DNA of 64,000 nucleotides from Bradyrhizobium sp. CSS354 (GCF_029051725.1 NZ_JAACFU010000002.1:558001-622000); one strand, 5' to 3'. Counted from the first letter of the stretch, positions 18,434 to 27,771 are shown. Notes: a model not told the origin generated them from the sequence alone. Numbers and translations are program-made.

Positions 18434-19411
18434 TCAGGATTTCGTCCTGGAGATACACCGGAATCCAACATGGCTCGCCGAAGTATCGATCGGCTCGGCG
18501 TGACGGGCTGCCGGGCGATACCGTCGGCAGTAGTTCGGCGCGCACAGATGCGAGCCTCCCTTAAGCACTCTCCGGGGAATGCTGATGTTTGGGGTACGTG
18601 GGTCGTAGCTTTCGTCTTCGGCGCCGCCGCGGGGATTCTGCGGAATGCAACAAGCCTTCGGCGCATCGGCGTCGTGCTTCGGCGAATACCAATCGGCCGT
18701 CCACTCCCAGACATTCCCAATCATGTCGTAGAGGCCGTAGCCATTCGGTGGAAACGCGGTCACCGGCGAGGTACGTTCGAAGCCATCGGCTAAAAGGTTC
18801 TCATGCGGGAAGTTACCCTGCCAGGTGTTTGCCATGTGTTTGCCAGCAGGCGTCAGTTCGTCTCCCCACGCGAACTCCGCCTCGCTCAATCCGCCTCGCG
18901 CGGCGAATTCCCACTCGGCTTCGGTTGGCAGATCCTTCCCGGCCCATTTTGCGTATGCGTCCACGTCGCGTAATGCGACGTGGACGACGGGATGATCTTC
19001 GAGGCCACGGATATTGCTGTGGCGTCCGTACGGCCGCCGCCAGTTGGCGCCGAAGTCGAAGGTCCACCACTCACCCCAGTAACGCAGATCCACCGCCTCT
19101 TTGGGCGGAGTGAAGACAAGGGAGCCAGCTTTGAGCATCTGCGGCAATGCGTTCGGATAATCCTTCGCTTCAGGAGTTATCTGGGCGAAGGTGACGTAGC
19201 CGGTCGCGTTGATAAAGTCGCGGAACTGGCGATTGGTTACAGGGGTCCGGTCCATCCAAAAACCGTCCACGGTGACGCGGTGGGCGGGAGCTTCTTCCGG
19301 ATAATGCTTGTCCGAGCCCATCCGAAACGTACCGCCTGGTACGCGCACCATCTCTGGATGCGGCGGGTCTTCAAGGGGGCGCCTGAGATCAGACTGGCGG
19401 GCAGAATTCAT
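18434..19411 (-). CDS. Formylglycine-generating enzyme (SUMF1/FGE family)
   Basis: 325 residues, no signal peptide, so cytoplasmic. It oxidises the sulfatase active-site Cys to formylglycine before export. The FGE-sulfatase fold is evident: MVRVPGGTFRMGSD near the start, LPTEAEWEFAARGGL, GLYDMIGNVWEWTADWYS, and the catalytic-site segment GGSHLCAPNYCRRYRPAAR. Cys290 and Cys295 have the five-residue spacing of the active Cys pair in human FGE, and GFRC follows near the end, so the protein is probably active and not just a family relative. It lies between sulfatase 1 and the sulfatase 2/3 operon with its own regulon element 59 bp upstream, and is therefore likely induced together with its substrates. 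Confidence 0.92.
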   Translation of the reverse strand: MNSARQSDLRRPLEDPPHPEMVRVPGGTFRMGSDKHYPEEAPAHRVTVDGFWMDRTPVTNRQFRDFINATGYVTFAQITPEAKDYPNALPQMLKAGSLVFTPPKEAVDLRYWGEWWTFDFGANWRRPYGRHSNIRGLEDHPVVHVALRDVDAYAKWAGKDLPTEAEWEFAARGGLSEAEFAWGDELTPAGKHMANTWQGNFPHENLLADGFERTSPVTAFPPNGYGLYDMIGNVWEWTADWYSPKHDADAPKACCIPQNPRGGAEDESYDPRTPNISIPRRVLKGGSHLCAPNYCRRYRPAARHAEPIDTSASHVGFRCISRTKS

Positions 19412-19470
19412 GTGACTTCCGTCTTGACGGTCACTTCAGCAGCAGAATGCGCACCCTGCGCCGTGCGCAC

Positions 19471-19484
19471 TATGCGAATTCGGC
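19471..19484 (-). promoter_or_regulatory. GCCG-N5-GCATA element upstream of FGE
   Basis: Minus strand reads TTTTGCCGAATTCGCATAGT. It lies 59 bp from the FGE start, in the gap between FGE and the HdeD stop codon, so FGE has its own control although it follows the sulfatase operon. Confidence 0.8.
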
Positions 19485-19517
19485 AAAATCCGTAAACCCC
19501 GAAGAGAAAAGAAAGCC

Positions 19518-20051
19518 TTAGCTACGAACTCGAAAGGCCAGGATTACCAATCCCGCTCCCTGAATGAGGAGCAGCGCACCAAAGACAACCGGCACGGCCA
19601 ATGCGGCTGCGATGGGAGACCCTAGTAGCAGAAGACCGACCAGGCCGTTGATCGCTCCCAAGATAAGCGGCCCGATGCCGCCACCCTTGAGGCCGGCAAT
19701 GATCTGCAGAGTGCCCATGAGAAGTCCTTGAACGCCGAGAATGAGCACCAGCACCGTCGGCACAGTCAGGGCAGCAACGAGCGGGTGTCGCAGAACGAAA
19801 AGACCTGCGAGAACGCCAACCACTCCGCTGAGCAACGACCATATCCATGGCGTTGAGCGATCGATAAAAACTTGGACGAACGCAAGCAAGCCCGTTATGA
19901 GCCAGTAAAATCCCAAAAACGTTGTGAGCGCGAGGATCGTCGCGCTGGGTTGGGTGACAAGCATAAGGCCTAGGATGACGCCGGCAAACCCTTGCAGGAG
20001 GAAAACCCACCAGATGCTGGACTGCTGTGGCAGGACGGCGATGTTGGTCAT
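19518..20051 (-). CDS. HdeD-like DUF308 membrane protein
   Basis: 177 residues with six transmembrane helices in three hairpins, the layout of the HdeD/DUF308 family (segments such as LQGFAGVILGLMLV and TFLGFYWLITGLLAFVQ). In Escherichia coli HdeD is linked to acid resistance at high cell density; its biochemical role is not known. It begins 21 bp after the stop of sulfatase 2 and is the last gene of the sulfatase 3 - sulfatase 2 - HdeD operon. Its presence beside AraC-type regulators parallels the enterobacterial acid-resistance island only loosely. Confidence 0.85.
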   Translation of the reverse strand: MTNIAVLPQQSSIWWVFLLQGFAGVILGLMLVTQPSATILALTTFLGFYWLITGLLAFVQVFIDRSTPWIWSLLSGVVGVLAGLFVLRHPLVAALTVPTVLVLILGVQGLLMGTLQIIAGLKGGGIGPLILGAINGLVGLLLLGSPIAAALAVPVVFGALLLIQGAGLVILAFRVRS

Positions 20052-20072
20052 GACCTAAGCTCCCGAGATTTG

Positions 20073-21668
20073 CTAGTTGTTGGCCGGCGGCAGCCTCAGC
20101 TTCTCCATCGCCTGTTCGACAGAGAACGAACCAGGTCGTTGCCGAGGCGGAAATTGCGCGAAAGTCGCCAGATGCTGCCCGACAACTAGCTGCGCGGGCA
20201 TGACCACGAACGCATGCTCGATAAACCATCGGACATAGTCGCCGGATTCATGTTGGGCCCGCTCGAACGGATCGGAGCGCAAGTTGAACAGCATGGGAAG
20301 GCGGAGCTGAATCATCGGTTGTTGCCAAACGCTGAAACCTTCGGCCTTCTGCTCGAGAAAGACTGCTTTCCATTGCTCGAAGCGGAGCCCGGCGAGGTCG
20401 CCGTCATCGGTCCAGTAAAAGAATTCCCGACGTTTGTCGGGACCTTTTCCCGCCAGCAGGTCGCGCTGGTCATAGCCGTCAAGATGAACCTTGAAGTTTT
20501 GGCCCGCCGCCTCATAGCCTTGAAGCAGCTTTTCCTTGATGGCGGGCTCGCCGGCCGCAGCGATCAGTGTCATCGCCCAATCCTCGGCGGAGAAAATCTC
20601 GTTGATTTCCGTTTTCGCCGGGACGAAGCCGGGCCAACGGATCATCGCGGGGACCCGGTAGCCGCCCTCCCAATTGGTGTTCTTCTCGCCTTTGAACGGC
20701 GTGGTTCCACCATCAGGCCAGCTGAAAGTTTCAGCGCCATTGTCGGTCGTGTAGACGACGATCGTGTTGTTAGAAATGCCGAGATCGTCGAGTTTCTTCA
20801 GCAACTGGCCGACCTGCCCGTCGTGTTCGACCATACCATCGGGGTAGATGCCCAAACCCGTCTTGCCTTGCGATTCCTTCTTAAGGCGCGTCCAGATATG
20901 CATGCGGCTGGGATTGAACCAAACGAAGAACGGTTTCTTGTCCCGATTGGCGCGATCGATGAAATCTGTCGATGCCTTTAGAAATTCCTCATCAATCGTC
21001 TCCATGCGCTTCTTGGTAAGAGGACCGGTGTCCTCACACTGCTGTTTGCCAAGAGGTCCAAATCGGGGATCGTCGCCGGGCGTCGCAGTTGCCGTAGCAA
21101 AACACTTCATGACTCCGCGCGGACCGAATTTCGCCCGGAACGATGGATTAGCCGGATAATCCGCATGCTCTGGTTCATCCTCGGCATTTAGATGATAAAG
21201 ATTTCCAAAAAACTCATCGAAGCCGTGCACGGTCGGCAGAAATTCGTTGCGGTCACCTAGATGGTTCTTGCCGAATTGTGCGGTTGCGTAACCCTGCGGT
21301 TTCAAGAGCTCCGCGATCGTTGGATCTTTCGCGGAGAGCCCTTCCTTGGCTGCAGGCAGCCCAACTTTCAAAAGGCCCGTGCGGAGCGGGCTCTGCCCGG
21401 TGATGAAAGCAGCACGACCGGCTGTACAGGACTGTTGCCCATAATAGTCGGTGAAAATTGCGCCCTCGTTGGCGATACGATCGATGTTGGGCGTCCGATA
21501 TCCCATCATACCTCGGTTGTAAGCACTGATATTCCAGTAACCGATGTCGTCAGCCATAATAACGAGAATGTTGGGCTTCTGCGGCTGTTGCGCTCGAACA
21601 GAAGTGTTGACGGCGGCCAAGGTGGTGAGTGCGATCAGGCTTGGTCGGATGATCTTGCTGAAGCCCAT
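20073..21668 (-). CDS. Exported type I sulfatase 2
   Basis: 531 residues with a Sec signal peptide (cleavage near VRAQQ, residue ~26). Active-site elements: MADDIG (Asp40/Asp41), CTAGR with Cys81 as formylglycine precursor, FGKNHLGD, YTTDNGAE. Like sulfatases 1 and 3 it has CTAGR in place of CxPxR. Sequence similarity to sulfatase 3 extends along the whole protein, so the pair probably arose by tandem duplication. It follows sulfatase 3 by 93 bp, with a GC hairpin between, and precedes HdeD by 21 bp. Periplasmic sulfate-ester hydrolysis is expected; substrate unknown. Confidence 0.9.
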   Translation of the reverse strand: MGFSKIIRPSLIALTTLAAVNTSVRAQQPQKPNILVIMADDIGYWNISAYNRGMMGYRTPNIDRIANEGAIFTDYYGQQSCTAGRAAFITGQSPLRTGLLKVGLPAAKEGLSAKDPTIAELLKPQGYATAQFGKNHLGDRNEFLPTVHGFDEFFGNLYHLNAEDEPEHADYPANPSFRAKFGPRGVMKCFATATATPGDDPRFGPLGKQQCEDTGPLTKKRMETIDEEFLKASTDFIDRANRDKKPFFVWFNPSRMHIWTRLKKESQGKTGLGIYPDGMVEHDGQVGQLLKKLDDLGISNNTIVVYTTDNGAETFSWPDGGTTPFKGEKNTNWEGGYRVPAMIRWPGFVPAKTEINEIFSAEDWAMTLIAAAGEPAIKEKLLQGYEAAGQNFKVHLDGYDQRDLLAGKGPDKRREFFYWTDDGDLAGLRFEQWKAVFLEQKAEGFSVWQQPMIQLRLPMLFNLRSDPFERAQHESGDYVRWFIEHAFVVMPAQLVVGQHLATFAQFPPRQRPGSFSVEQAMEKLRLPPANN

Positions 21669-21703
21669 TCTACGTCCTGTGATTCCTGGAATTTCTGGAA
21701 CAT

Positions 21704-21729
21704 GCGGCCGGCCCTTCGCGGCCGGCCGC
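21704..21729 (-). other. Intercistronic GC hairpin between sulfatases 3 and 2
   Basis: Perfect 10-bp inverted repeat GCGGCCGGCC around a six-base loop, between the sulfatase 3 stop and the sulfatase 2 start. There is no T-run after it, so it is more likely an mRNA stability or processing element, or a partial attenuator, than a full terminator. Confidence 0.55.
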
Positions 21730-21761
21730 TAATTGTGTTTCAATCGAGCACTAACCGTTCG

Positions 21762-23495
21762 CTAATCGCTCCGTCCAGCAGTCTTGGCCTGCTTGAGCTG
21801 CTGGATAACCTGGTCGAGGTTGTAGCTTGCAGGATCCTGGAGCGGCGGATATTCGACGTAGGTCTCCAATTCCTTCAGCCACAGCGTCTGACCGATGGGC
21901 AACATGTTCCAGTCGTAAACGTAGGCCGTCGAAGGTGAGCCGATCGTGCCACCCTGGCCCATGAGGGTCTTGAACTGCGCACCGATCGACGTCTCGAACG
22001 GATCTCGCTTGATATTGACGACCTGTGCCCAGTGGTAGGGAAGCGCGCCAGCAATAAAGCCGGATGGAGCGTCAGATACCATCGTGAAGTAGATCTTCCA
22101 GTTCTTGTACCGAACCGCCGAGGGGTCCTTGCCGGAATAGTAGAAGAATGTGTCGCGCGCAGACTTTTCCGAACGTCCGGAGAGGTACTCGGTCTGATCG
22201 ACGCCATCCAAGGTCGTCTTGACGATGCCGGGATATTGCCCGGCCTCGATGCGCTTCTTCAAACCATCACCCTTGGCGCCGCCCGCAATATTGATAAGCG
22301 TCGGCATCCAATCCAGCGACGCAAAAATATCGTTCTTGATCGTGCCTGGCTTGATCACTCCCGGCCAACGGATAAGTGCAGGTGCACGCATGCCGCCTTC
22401 CCAAGTGCTAAGCTTGCCGCCCTTGAATGGGGTAGTGCCGCCGTCCGGGAAGGTGATGGTTTCGGCGCCATTGTCGGTCGTGAACACGACGATCGTATTG
22501 TCGAGCTGGCCCATGTCCTCGAGCTTCTTAAGCACAGTGCCGATGTTATCATCCAGCTGCTTCATGCCGGCCTCGTTAAGGCCCCAATCCTTGCCGCCGG
22601 CTTCGCCAATCATGCCCGCGTACTTCTCATTCAGCACGGTCGTAATGTGCATGCGTGCCGGATTGTACCAGGCGAAGAAGGGTTTGTTGGTTTTCTTCGG
22701 GTCATTGCGATCGAGGAAGTCAACGACCTTCGCCGAGATTTCCTCGTCGACGCTCTTCGAGCGCTCAAGCGTCAGGGGACCTTGATCGCTGCACGTCATG
22801 TTCTTTGCGGTGCCATCGGACGATTTGCACGACAAGACTGGTCGCGGCGGTGTCAGGCAAACTGGTGACGTTTTCGGATCAACCGCACCATTTACCTCCT
22901 GCAACCCAGGTATCGGCGTGTTCTTGCACGGCGGAGCAACGGTCTGTTGAGTAGGAGACTTGTTGAGGTCCGGGAAGCTCACGCCTTGCATCGCGTCGAG
23001 ATGATACAAATAGCCCCAGAATTCCTGAAATCCATGCGCGGTCGGCAATGCATCGGTATGGTCGCCGAGATGGTTTTTGCCAAATTCGCCGGTATTATAG
23101 CCGAGATCCAGCAGGAATTTTGCGAGTGCCGGTGTGCCGGGTCGTAGATAGGACGGGCTGCCAGGCAACTGCGGAGGAATCATACCTGTGCGCAACGGAT
23201 GCATTCCAGTGAAGAAAGCGTTCCTTCCGGCCGTGCAACTTTGCTCGGCATAGTAATGCGTGAAGATCGCACCCTCGTTGCCGATGCGGTCGATATTGGG
23301 TGTCTCGCCAACCATCAATCCGCGATGATAAATGCTTGGCTGGTATAGTCCAATGTCGTCGCCCATGATGAAGAGGATGTTGGGCTTTCCGGCTGGTGCC
23401 TGTGCGAAGGCAGGCAGGGAGATTACCGGCAGACTGACTGCCGCCAAGGCGGTTGCTGACACCAGCATACGTTTGAAGTTTCTAGTGATCTTCAT
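21762..23495 (-). CDS. Exported type I sulfatase 3
   Basis: 577 residues. Sec signal peptide (cleavage near AFAQA, residue ~31). Motifs: MGDDIG (Asp46/Asp47), CTAGR with Cys87, FGKNHLGD, FTTDNGAE. An insertion of about 45 residues with four cysteines (around CKNTPIPG and VLSCKSSDG), absent from the other three sulfatases, probably forms disulfides in the periplasm and may shape the substrate pocket. First gene of the operon with sulfatase 2 and HdeD. A regulon element lies 141 bp upstream and an AraC gene ends just before it on the same strand. Confidence 0.9.
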   Translation of the reverse strand: MKITRNFKRMLVSATALAAVSLPVISLPAFAQAPAGKPNILFIMGDDIGLYQPSIYHRGLMVGETPNIDRIGNEGAIFTHYYAEQSCTAGRNAFFTGMHPLRTGMIPPQLPGSPSYLRPGTPALAKFLLDLGYNTGEFGKNHLGDHTDALPTAHGFQEFWGYLYHLDAMQGVSFPDLNKSPTQQTVAPPCKNTPIPGLQEVNGAVDPKTSPVCLTPPRPVLSCKSSDGTAKNMTCSDQGPLTLERSKSVDEEISAKVVDFLDRNDPKKTNKPFFAWYNPARMHITTVLNEKYAGMIGEAGGKDWGLNEAGMKQLDDNIGTVLKKLEDMGQLDNTIVVFTTDNGAETITFPDGGTTPFKGGKLSTWEGGMRAPALIRWPGVIKPGTIKNDIFASLDWMPTLINIAGGAKGDGLKKRIEAGQYPGIVKTTLDGVDQTEYLSGRSEKSARDTFFYYSGKDPSAVRYKNWKIYFTMVSDAPSGFIAGALPYHWAQVVNIKRDPFETSIGAQFKTLMGQGGTIGSPSTAYVYDWNMLPIGQTLWLKELETYVEYPPLQDPASYNLDQVIQQLKQAKTAGRSD

Positions 23496-23636
23496 AACTC
23501 CGGCTCCTAGCTGTCACGATACTTGATCGGCAGACTTCTCGAAGTCTGTGGGGTGCAGAAGCGAAGAGGAGCTGCCCCACTCACAGGGCTCCGCTCTCCG
23601 TGGAGGTTAGTCTGTCCGAAGTTTCTTCGATCGCGC

Positions 23637-23650
23637 TATGCGAATTCGGC
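23637..23650 (-). promoter_or_regulatory. GCCG-N5-GCATA element upstream of sulfatase 3 operon
   Basis: Minus strand reads TGCCGAATTCGCATAGC. It lies 12 bp after the AraC stop codon and 141 bp before the sulfatase 3 start, separating the regulator from the operon. Confidence 0.8.
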
Positions 23651-23662
23651 ACAGCGCTTGAA

Positions 23663-24646
23663 TTACTCCTCCTTGCTGGAGACGCGGCGCAACGTTGATG
23701 ACGGCGTCTCTCCGAAGACGTCGCGGTAAGCCACCGCGAAGCGCCCGAGTTCGGTAAAGTGATGATTTCGCGCAATCTCTGAAACACTGGCTGATGCCGG
23801 ATCGGCGCAACGCAATGCTGATCGCGCCCTATTCAATCGCTGCAACAGGTAGTAACGGCTTGGACTAACGCCCAGAAATTCGGCGCAGCAAAGTCGCAAG
23901 GTGCGCTCCGGCACCCCGATTGTGGTGCAGAGCTCCGACAGATTCAAATGAGGCTCTTTTTGTCGAGCCAAGCAGTCCTCGAAACCAACCATAATGTCCG
24001 AGTGGCGCCGCCTGGAGTTCGAGGGTCTACCCCCATTCTTGATCGACAGGCATTTGACAAGCGCGCTGAGCAACTCGCGCTCAAGCGAGGCGGCGCCCGC
24101 TGTTGAGAATACTTCTCCCACCAGTTCAGCGAGATCGCACAGCTTCGAAACGATGGCAAGAAACGCTGCGGTGGCGTCGTGTGCAGGCATGACGTCACAG
24201 GATTCTGATGGCACTCTGATACTTTCGCCGATCAACCTTCTGCTGCATGCGGTAAGCTCGTCTGGCGGCAGAGATATAAGGCACCACTCGGCTCCTCCAG
24301 TCGTGCGCTGGTGTGCTCGCTGTTCAAGGGAATGGAACACCAGGTCGCCGAAGTTCAAGGCCACGCCGCAATAGACCATGCTCCGCGTCCGGCTTGTCGA
24401 AAACGAGATATGCACATGGGCCGACGGCAAGGCGATAAAGGCGATGCGGGGAAGGTTCTCTCTTCCTCTCAGCACGTGCAGGCGACCAATTTTCAAGTGG
24501 GTCAATTGCCCCTTGAACTCTCCATCACCTGTTACAAAAAGCTCGACCTTTTCTGCTCCAATCGCCGCACCGTAGGCATCGGGACTAACGAAGATCGCCG
24601 TTCCGTTCTGGATCATCCGAATCGTCTCGTTCGAGATGGCCGCCAC
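23663..24646 (-). CDS. AraC-family transcriptional regulator 1
   Basis: 327 residues. The N-terminal ~200 residues form the AraC-type ligand/activation domain seen in all the paralogues here (GDGEFKGQLTHLKIGRL aligns with KGDFRAELTQVTF in regulator 3). The C-terminal ~110 residues are the double helix-turn-helix (LNLSELCTTIGVPERTLR and SVSEIARNHHFTELGRFAVAYR). It is the most divergent of the four paralogues (RYYLLQRLNRARSAL versus RYLTLRRMHLVRRAL). It sits immediately upstream of the sulfatase 3 operon and divergent from the outer-membrane gene at 24893, both of which have regulon elements. A likely activator of those genes; binding is inference. Start may also be the ATG at 24616. Confidence 0.88.
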   Translation of the reverse strand: MAAISNETIRMIQNGTAIFVSPDAYGAAIGAEKVELFVTGDGEFKGQLTHLKIGRLHVLRGRENLPRIAFIALPSAHVHISFSTSRTRSMVYCGVALNFGDLVFHSLEQRAHQRTTGGAEWCLISLPPDELTACSRRLIGESIRVPSESCDVMPAHDATAAFLAIVSKLCDLAELVGEVFSTAGAASLERELLSALVKCLSIKNGGRPSNSRRRHSDIMVGFEDCLARQKEPHLNLSELCTTIGVPERTLRLCCAEFLGVSPSRYYLLQRLNRARSALRCADPASASVSEIARNHHFTELGRFAVAYRDVFGETPSSTLRRVSSKEE

Positions 24647-24823
24647 CGCCGCGAGCCCAGCCGGGCTACAGCATGGTAGATTGGCAACGACCTGCCTATG
24701 CAGCTTCGGAAGCCGATTGTGCTTCGTCGCGACTTTTTGGTGCCCTGAGAGCTCCGCTACGCGACTCGCGCTTTACTCCGAGTGTTGCGCCGGTACATCA
24801 ACCACGCACAGTTTGTTGTTTTT

Positions 24824-24837
24824 GCCGATTTTGCATA
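24824..24837 (+). promoter_or_regulatory. GCCG-N5-GCATA element upstream of the 24893 gene
   Basis: Reads TTGCCGATTTTGCATAGC, 55 bp before the start codon of the outer-membrane protein gene. Confidence 0.78.
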
Positions 24838-24892
24838 GCTTAAGGCCGAACCGCAGATAGCATAGGATAAGCATGTATCGAGGAGCGGGCAG

Positions 24893-25951
24893 ATGCGGCG
24901 TGATCGTTCGATCAGGGACTTCCAGCTCGGTACCGGTGCGATCTGTGCGATGCTGATCCTCACGAGCCAACAGTCCCGCGCCGACGAAAGCGGCATTTCG
25001 TTCTGGCTGCCTGGCCAGGTCAGCAGTCTGCCGGCAGTCCCGCAGGGCGCGCCGGGCTGGTCAATGGGAACCGTCTACTACCACACGAGTGTTGCAGCCT
25101 CCGGCTCCGTCGCTGCGGCAAGAGAGATTCAGGTCGGCAGATTGGCACCGACTGTCAATGTCAGCCTCAACGCGAGCCTGAATGCGCAAGCCGATCTCTT
25201 GTTGCTCAACCCAACCTACACTTTCGGCACGCCGGTCCTTGGTGGTCAGTTGGCGATGGGAGTAACCGGCATATTCGGCCGGTCAGCCGCGACCATTGAC
25301 GGAACATTGACAGCTAACGTGGGAGGATTTGCGGCAACCCGGATGGGGAGTATCGGAGATTCAATCACGTCTGTCGGCGACCTCTATCCGATGATCACGC
25401 TCAAATGGAATTCGGGTGTCAACAATTACATGACGTATATAACGGGCGACATTCCCGTCGGCGCTTACGATCCAAGTCGCATCGCGAACCTTGGTATCGG
25501 CCACGGCGCGATCGATGCCGGCGGCGGCTACACCTATCTGAACCCGGCTTCCGGCGTGACGATTTCCGGAGTTGCAGGGTTTACCTACAATTTCAAGAAC
25601 CCCGACACTCAGGTTCAAAGCGGGATCGATTTTCATTTCGACTGGAGCACAGCCCAATTTCTTACGAAACAGGCTTTTGTGGGCTTCGTTGGCTACGCCT
25701 ATCAGCAAGTCTCAGATGATACTGGCGGTCATCCACTGCTTGGTGGCTTCAGATCCCGCGTTCTCGGCGTGGGGCCCCAATTGGGATACATCTTTCCCGT
25801 CGGCGACATGCAGGGGTACTTAAACATTAAGGCGTATGGGGAATTCAATGCGGCCAACCGGCCATCTGGTTGGAATACCTGGCTGACGTTTGCAATTTCC
25901 CCAACTGCGGCAATTGATGCGAAAGCGACCCGGCATCTCGTGACGAAGTAG
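24893..25951 (+). CDS. SphA/MetA-type outer-membrane transporter
   Basis: 352 residues. Signal peptide of about 30 residues (hydrophobic GAICAMLILTS, cleavage near RADES), then a beta-barrel of the 'MetA-pathway of phenol degradation' family: ISFWLPGQVSSLPAVPQ at the mature N terminus and repeated Gly/Tyr strands (ITGDIPVGAYDPSRIANLG, AGGGYTYLNPASG). Such proteins are thought to pass hydrophobic compounds through the outer membrane. The start has an AGGAG ribosome binding site. Divergent from AraC 1; a regulon element lies 55 bp upstream. Confidence 0.8.
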   Translation: MRRDRSIRDFQLGTGAICAMLILTSQQSRADESGISFWLPGQVSSLPAVPQGAPGWSMGTVYYHTSVAASGSVAAAREIQVGRLAPTVNVSLNASLNAQADLLLLNPTYTFGTPVLGGQLAMGVTGIFGRSAATIDGTLTANVGGFAATRMGSIGDSITSVGDLYPMITLKWNSGVNNYMTYITGDIPVGAYDPSRIANLGIGHGAIDAGGGYTYLNPASGVTISGVAGFTYNFKNPDTQVQSGIDFHFDWSTAQFLTKQAFVGFVGYAYQQVSDDTGGHPLLGGFRSRVLGVGPQLGYIFPVGDMQGYLNIKAYGEFNAANRPSGWNTWLTFAISPTAAIDAKATRHLVTK

Positions 25952-26176
25952 GGCCGCAAAGCCGCCGAGGCCTTCGCCTCCCAACGCGCCTTCTACTTTC
26001 CTTCTAATCGCTCGATCGGACGGGCTTGGCCGCCATGCCGGAAGCGCTACCGGGCCGGCGAATTACACCCAACGGCCGGGGCCATCGCCAATTTGACGTT
26101 CGTGGCTGCAATCGCGCCTGATGCCGAATGAAGTGCAGATAGAATGCAGTGCAGATAGAATGAACCAGCAGTGTTT

Positions 26177-27187
26177 TCAGCGCGTATCGAAGGGAAAGAT
26201 CACTTTCCAGTCTTTTTTCATATCGATCACCGTCCACCTATTCGTAGCAGCGGCGTCCAAAGCAATGTCGAGATGCCCGAAATGCGACTGCCGATCGTAG
26301 GCGTACTCGCGCACTGCGTCGGTGTGATGAACGATAGCCCCAAAGCGCAAGCCGTCGCTGATGGTAGTCCATTGAAGCATTTCGAGATCTCCGTCTGAGT
26401 TTCCGAATGCAGCAATTGGGCGGCGGCCTACGGCTTCGTTGATGCCGACGGGCTTGCCCGCCTTATCGTCGATGAAGTTCAACTCCGGCAAACGAAACAG
26501 CGTAGGAATTCCGTCGCGCATCTCGAATTTGGTCTTGATGGATGAGCCTACGACCTGGTCGGGAGGAACCCCGTAAACCTTATCTGTCCATGGACGCATG
26601 AACTCAACTCCACCGCCCGAGACGATAAAGGTCTTGAAGCCGTTCGCCCGCAGGTAAGAGAGCAACTCAAGCATTGGCTGGTAGACCAGATCAGTATATG
26701 GCCGCCGGAAGCGCGGATCGCGCGCGGAGCCGAGCCAATCCATTACTATTTTCGAGAACTCGTCAGTGGTCATCCCGGCATGGGTCTGCATGATCAGATC
26801 GAGGAGGCTCCGCTCGCTGAACCCCGCCAGTGCTTTCATGTCGCCCTCAAGAACCGACTGGAAAGGCTCGGTATATCGCCATTCCGGATGCAATGGCGCC
26901 AAAGCCTTTACCCGCTCGAGGGCGAATACCAATTGAACATACATTGGTTGCTCAACCCAAAGCGTGCCATCGTTGTCGAAGGTCGCGATACGTGCGGCGG
27001 GCGGCACATACTGGGAACTTCCGGACGTCGTAACTCGACGCACGAAATCGACGATGGCTTGTTTAGTCGAAGTATCGTTCCATGACGGCAATGGGTCATC
27101 TTGGGCAGACGCGCGCGGCAGCCAGCTGAGAGTCAGCGCCACGCACAGTATCGCGCCGGCAATGGCGCGCCAACATTTGCGCCTCAT
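26177..27187 (-). CDS. Secreted HAD-superfamily phosphatase
   Basis: 336 residues with a Sec signal peptide (cleavage near RASAQ, residue ~29). HAD motif I is FDNDGT with Asp71 as nucleophile and Asp73 as acid/base, motif II is FIVSGGG, and motif IV is AFGNSDGDLEML. The layout resembles phosphoserine-phosphatase-like HADs. It should hydrolyse a small phosphomonoester in the periplasm; substrate unknown. Divergent from the small secreted protein at 27544, with a pair of oppositely oriented regulon elements between the two. Confidence 0.85.
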   Translation of the reverse strand: MRRKCWRAIAGAILCVALTLSWLPRASAQDDPLPSWNDTSTKQAIVDFVRRVTTSGSSQYVPPAARIATFDNDGTLWVEQPMYVQLVFALERVKALAPLHPEWRYTEPFQSVLEGDMKALAGFSERSLLDLIMQTHAGMTTDEFSKIVMDWLGSARDPRFRRPYTDLVYQPMLELLSYLRANGFKTFIVSGGGVEFMRPWTDKVYGVPPDQVVGSSIKTKFEMRDGIPTLFRLPELNFIDDKAGKPVGINEAVGRRPIAAFGNSDGDLEMLQWTTISDGLRFGAIVHHTDAVREYAYDRQSHFGHLDIALDAAATNRWTVIDMKKDWKVIFPFDTR

Positions 27188-27260
27188 AGCTCACCTCCAA
27201 AAGCCAATTGATGACAGCAGCCGTCTAGTCAAAGCTTGATGGACTTGGATGCTCACCGTC

Positions 27261-27274
27261 TATGCAGTTTCGGC
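27261..27274 (-). promoter_or_regulatory. GCCG-N5-GCATA element upstream of HAD phosphatase
   Basis: Minus strand reads CGCCGAAACTGCATAGA, 73 bp from the HAD start codon. Confidence 0.78.
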
Positions 27275-27404
27275 GAATCTTCGGAATACACGGGTTTACG
27301 AGCAATGAAGGAGGAAGCTCGACATTGCTCAACCTTTCCGAAATATGTCTCCCCTACGCGCGCGTTCACATGGAACTGCCGCAAAATCGAATGAATTAAA
27401 TTTC

Positions 27405-27418
27405 TCCGGAATTGCATA
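27405..27418 (+). promoter_or_regulatory. Variant element (TCCG-N5-GCATA) upstream of 27544
   Basis: Reads TCCGGAATTGCATAGC: one mismatch in the first box, otherwise like the copy at 28314. Oriented toward the small secreted protein gene, about 125 bp away. Confidence 0.5.
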
Positions 27419-27543
27419 GCGCGCCTGAGTGTTGAACTTCAGACTGCGGCAAGCCACTGCGATAAACCACCTCCAGGCACGATCGCTTTGGAGGCGAGGA
27501 CAGCAACCACTCCATGGCCGACTGCAGGATTGTAGGATTGCTC

Positions 27544-27771
27544 ATGATCACCGCCCGCTCGCTGGCTATCATTCTCATCCTTGAACATGCGCTGCCGTCA
27601 GTGGCCATCGCCAAAGACGGGCACGAACGCACCGTGACAATTCGCGATACTCGGTCCGCTCTGCGCGTGAGATCTAGCATGGTCGCTCGACAGGATCTGT
27701 TTGATCGGCGCAACCCAAATAACTTCCGCGTAGACTGGCCCAGCCCTCCTGCTCAACCCGGCCAATTCTGA
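27544..27771 (+). CDS. Small secreted basic protein
   Basis: 75 residues. The first ~24 are a Sec signal peptide (hydrophobic SLAIILILEHALPS, cleavage near VAIA). The mature part is about 50 residues, Arg- and Asp-rich, with no cysteines. No family recognised. An ATG at 27514 in the same frame is possible but puts ten extra residues before the signal peptide. Behind a variant regulon element and divergent from the HAD phosphatase. Confidence 0.5.
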   Translation: MITARSLAIILILEHALPSVAIAKDGHERTVTIRDTRSALRVRSSMVARQDLFDRRNPNNFRVDWPSPPAQPGQF

